Assembly: GCF_013348745.1 (NCBI RefSeq)
Contig: NZ_CP054666.1
Coordinates: 310,001 to 374,000 of the forward strand
DNA from: Mycoplasma sp. OR1901
GTDB lineage: Bacteria > Bacillota_I > Bacilli_A > Mycoplasmatales > Metamycoplasmataceae
Length of the DNA: 64,000 nt
Direction of reading: 5' to 3'
The notes under the pieces were generated by a model. The model was not told the DNA's origin and made no database searches. It saw only the letters and a program-made list of their open reading frames with translations. The stretch's first letter is position 1. Each line of letters begins with the position of its first letter. A program made the translations under genes and the position numbers. Shown here one piece after another: positions 59,184-64,000 of this stretch.

Positions 59184-59208
59184 AAGTTCTTTGAAAACTA
59201 GATATATA
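59184..59208 (+). repeat. 16S rRNA processing stem, upstream arm
   Basis: AAGTTCT (59184-59190) and AAAACTAGATATATA (59194-59208) are complementary to 60864-60870 and 60846-60860. Together they form a 22-bp stem looping out pre-16S, the expected RNase III substrate. Confidence 0.85.
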
Positions 59209-59224
59209 CAATAAAACATGACAG

Positions 59225-60736
<1,512 letters not shown>

Positions 60737-60845
60737 TACGGAGTACATAAGTTACAATTCATTTTAGTAACAATTACTAACTTTTAAGACCATTTTTATT
60801 TATTTAATATTTGAGTCATGGCTTTCTTTAATGGTCAGAAAGATT

Positions 60846-60870
60846 TATATATCTAGTTTTGAGAGAACTT
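60846..60870 (+). repeat. 16S rRNA processing stem, downstream arm
   Basis: TATATATCTAGTTTT (60846-60860) and AGAACTT (60864-60870), perfect complements of the arm at 59184-59208. Confidence 0.85.
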
Positions 60871-60879
60871 CTCTCTTTG

Positions 60880-61015
60880 TTCTTTGAAAACTGAATAGTA
60901 AAGATAAATTAATATAACAACGACATCAAAAAAATAAATTAAATTAGTCAATTTGTTTTGTGATACCGAGTAATTATTATTAAAATAATAATTTATTAAA
61001 ATGTCTTTGAATACA
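60880..61015 (+). repeat. 23S rRNA processing stem, upstream arms
   Basis: 60880-60902 pairs with 63969-63991 over 23 bp (two G-U). 60987-61015 pairs with 63939-63966 with one small bulge. The two helices enclose the whole 23S RNA. Confidence 0.8.
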
Positions 61016-61029
61016 TCAACAAACAATAG

Positions 61030-63938
<2,909 letters not shown>

Positions 63939-63991
63939 TGTATTTAAGACATTTTAATGAATTATTAATTTACTATTCGGTTTTCAGAGAA
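63939..63991 (+). repeat. 23S rRNA processing stem, downstream arms
   Basis: 63939-63966 and 63969-63991 pair with the upstream arms in the spacer. No 5S rRNA gene is seen before the window ends at 64000. Confidence 0.8.
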
Positions 63992-64000
63992 TAAGCCCAG

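Overview
The window comes from a wall-less mollicute, most likely a member of the hominis group (Mycoplasmopsis/Metamycoplasma type). The DNA is very AT-rich. UGA is read as tryptophan: almost every gene carries in-frame TGA at positions where its family has Trp, so all gene limits below assume genetic code 4. The gene set (mscL, der-cmk, comEA/comEC, ruvAB, secDF, hrcA-grpE-dnaK) and the 16S rRNA fit that group, as does A at the position equivalent to E. coli 23S 2057. I cannot name the species from sequence alone.

Layout. 0-9.2 kb: the 3' end of gyrA, mscL, a minus-strand operon of a small unknown gene with cmk and der, a competence/replication block comEA-comEC-holA plus an unknown 422-aa protein, and minus-strand tmcAL. 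9.4-15.5 kb: rpmF, ruvA-ruvB, secDF, rsmG-GNAT. 15.6-23.1 kb: tRNA-Gly, then a tight replication operon dnaE, 5'-3' exonuclease, coaE, dnaB, dnaI, fmt, whose order recalls Bacillus polA-coaE-dnaB-dnaI. 23.5-25.7 kb: gap, tRNA-Ser, and convergent recU and hup. 26.1-38.1 kb: one 4018-codon gene for a membrane-anchored repetitive surface protein, preceded by a structured leader. 38.15-39.5 kb: an IS30-family (IS1630-like) insertion sequence placed in that gene's terminator, with the terminator hairpin duplicated on both sides. 39.5-48.5 kb: tpiA, a peptidase C39 ABC exporter with a small membrane partner, ybeY-cdd-era, hrcA-grpE-dnaK. 48.5-54 kb (minus): an unknown membrane protein, pcrA, an RDD membrane protein and a glycosyltransferase-like protein. 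54.2-58.6 kb: pgk, then minus-strand dCMP deaminase, gyrB and a membrane-anchored nuclease. 59.1-64 kb: an rRNA operon (16S-23S, no tRNA in the spacer, no 5S before the window ends) with long processing stems.

How the genes work together. Replication, repair and recombination dominate (GyrA, GyrB, DnaE, HolA, DnaB, DnaI, flap exonuclease, RuvAB, RecU, PcrA, HU). Three glycolytic genes (gap, tpiA, pgk) are scattered, each with its own promoter. hrcA and dnaK each carry a reduced CIRCE operator, so heat-shock control is visible directly. The cell-surface and export functions (giant repeat protein, SecDF, C39 ABC exporter, anchored nuclease, MscL) are the less conserved part of the window. The most unusual observations are the IS inside a duplicated terminator, the switch-like leader of the giant gene, the trigger-factor-like extension on GrpE, a DnaI homologue without a P-loop, and several promoters whose -10 box lies only 6-9 nt before the start codon (leaderless mRNAs).
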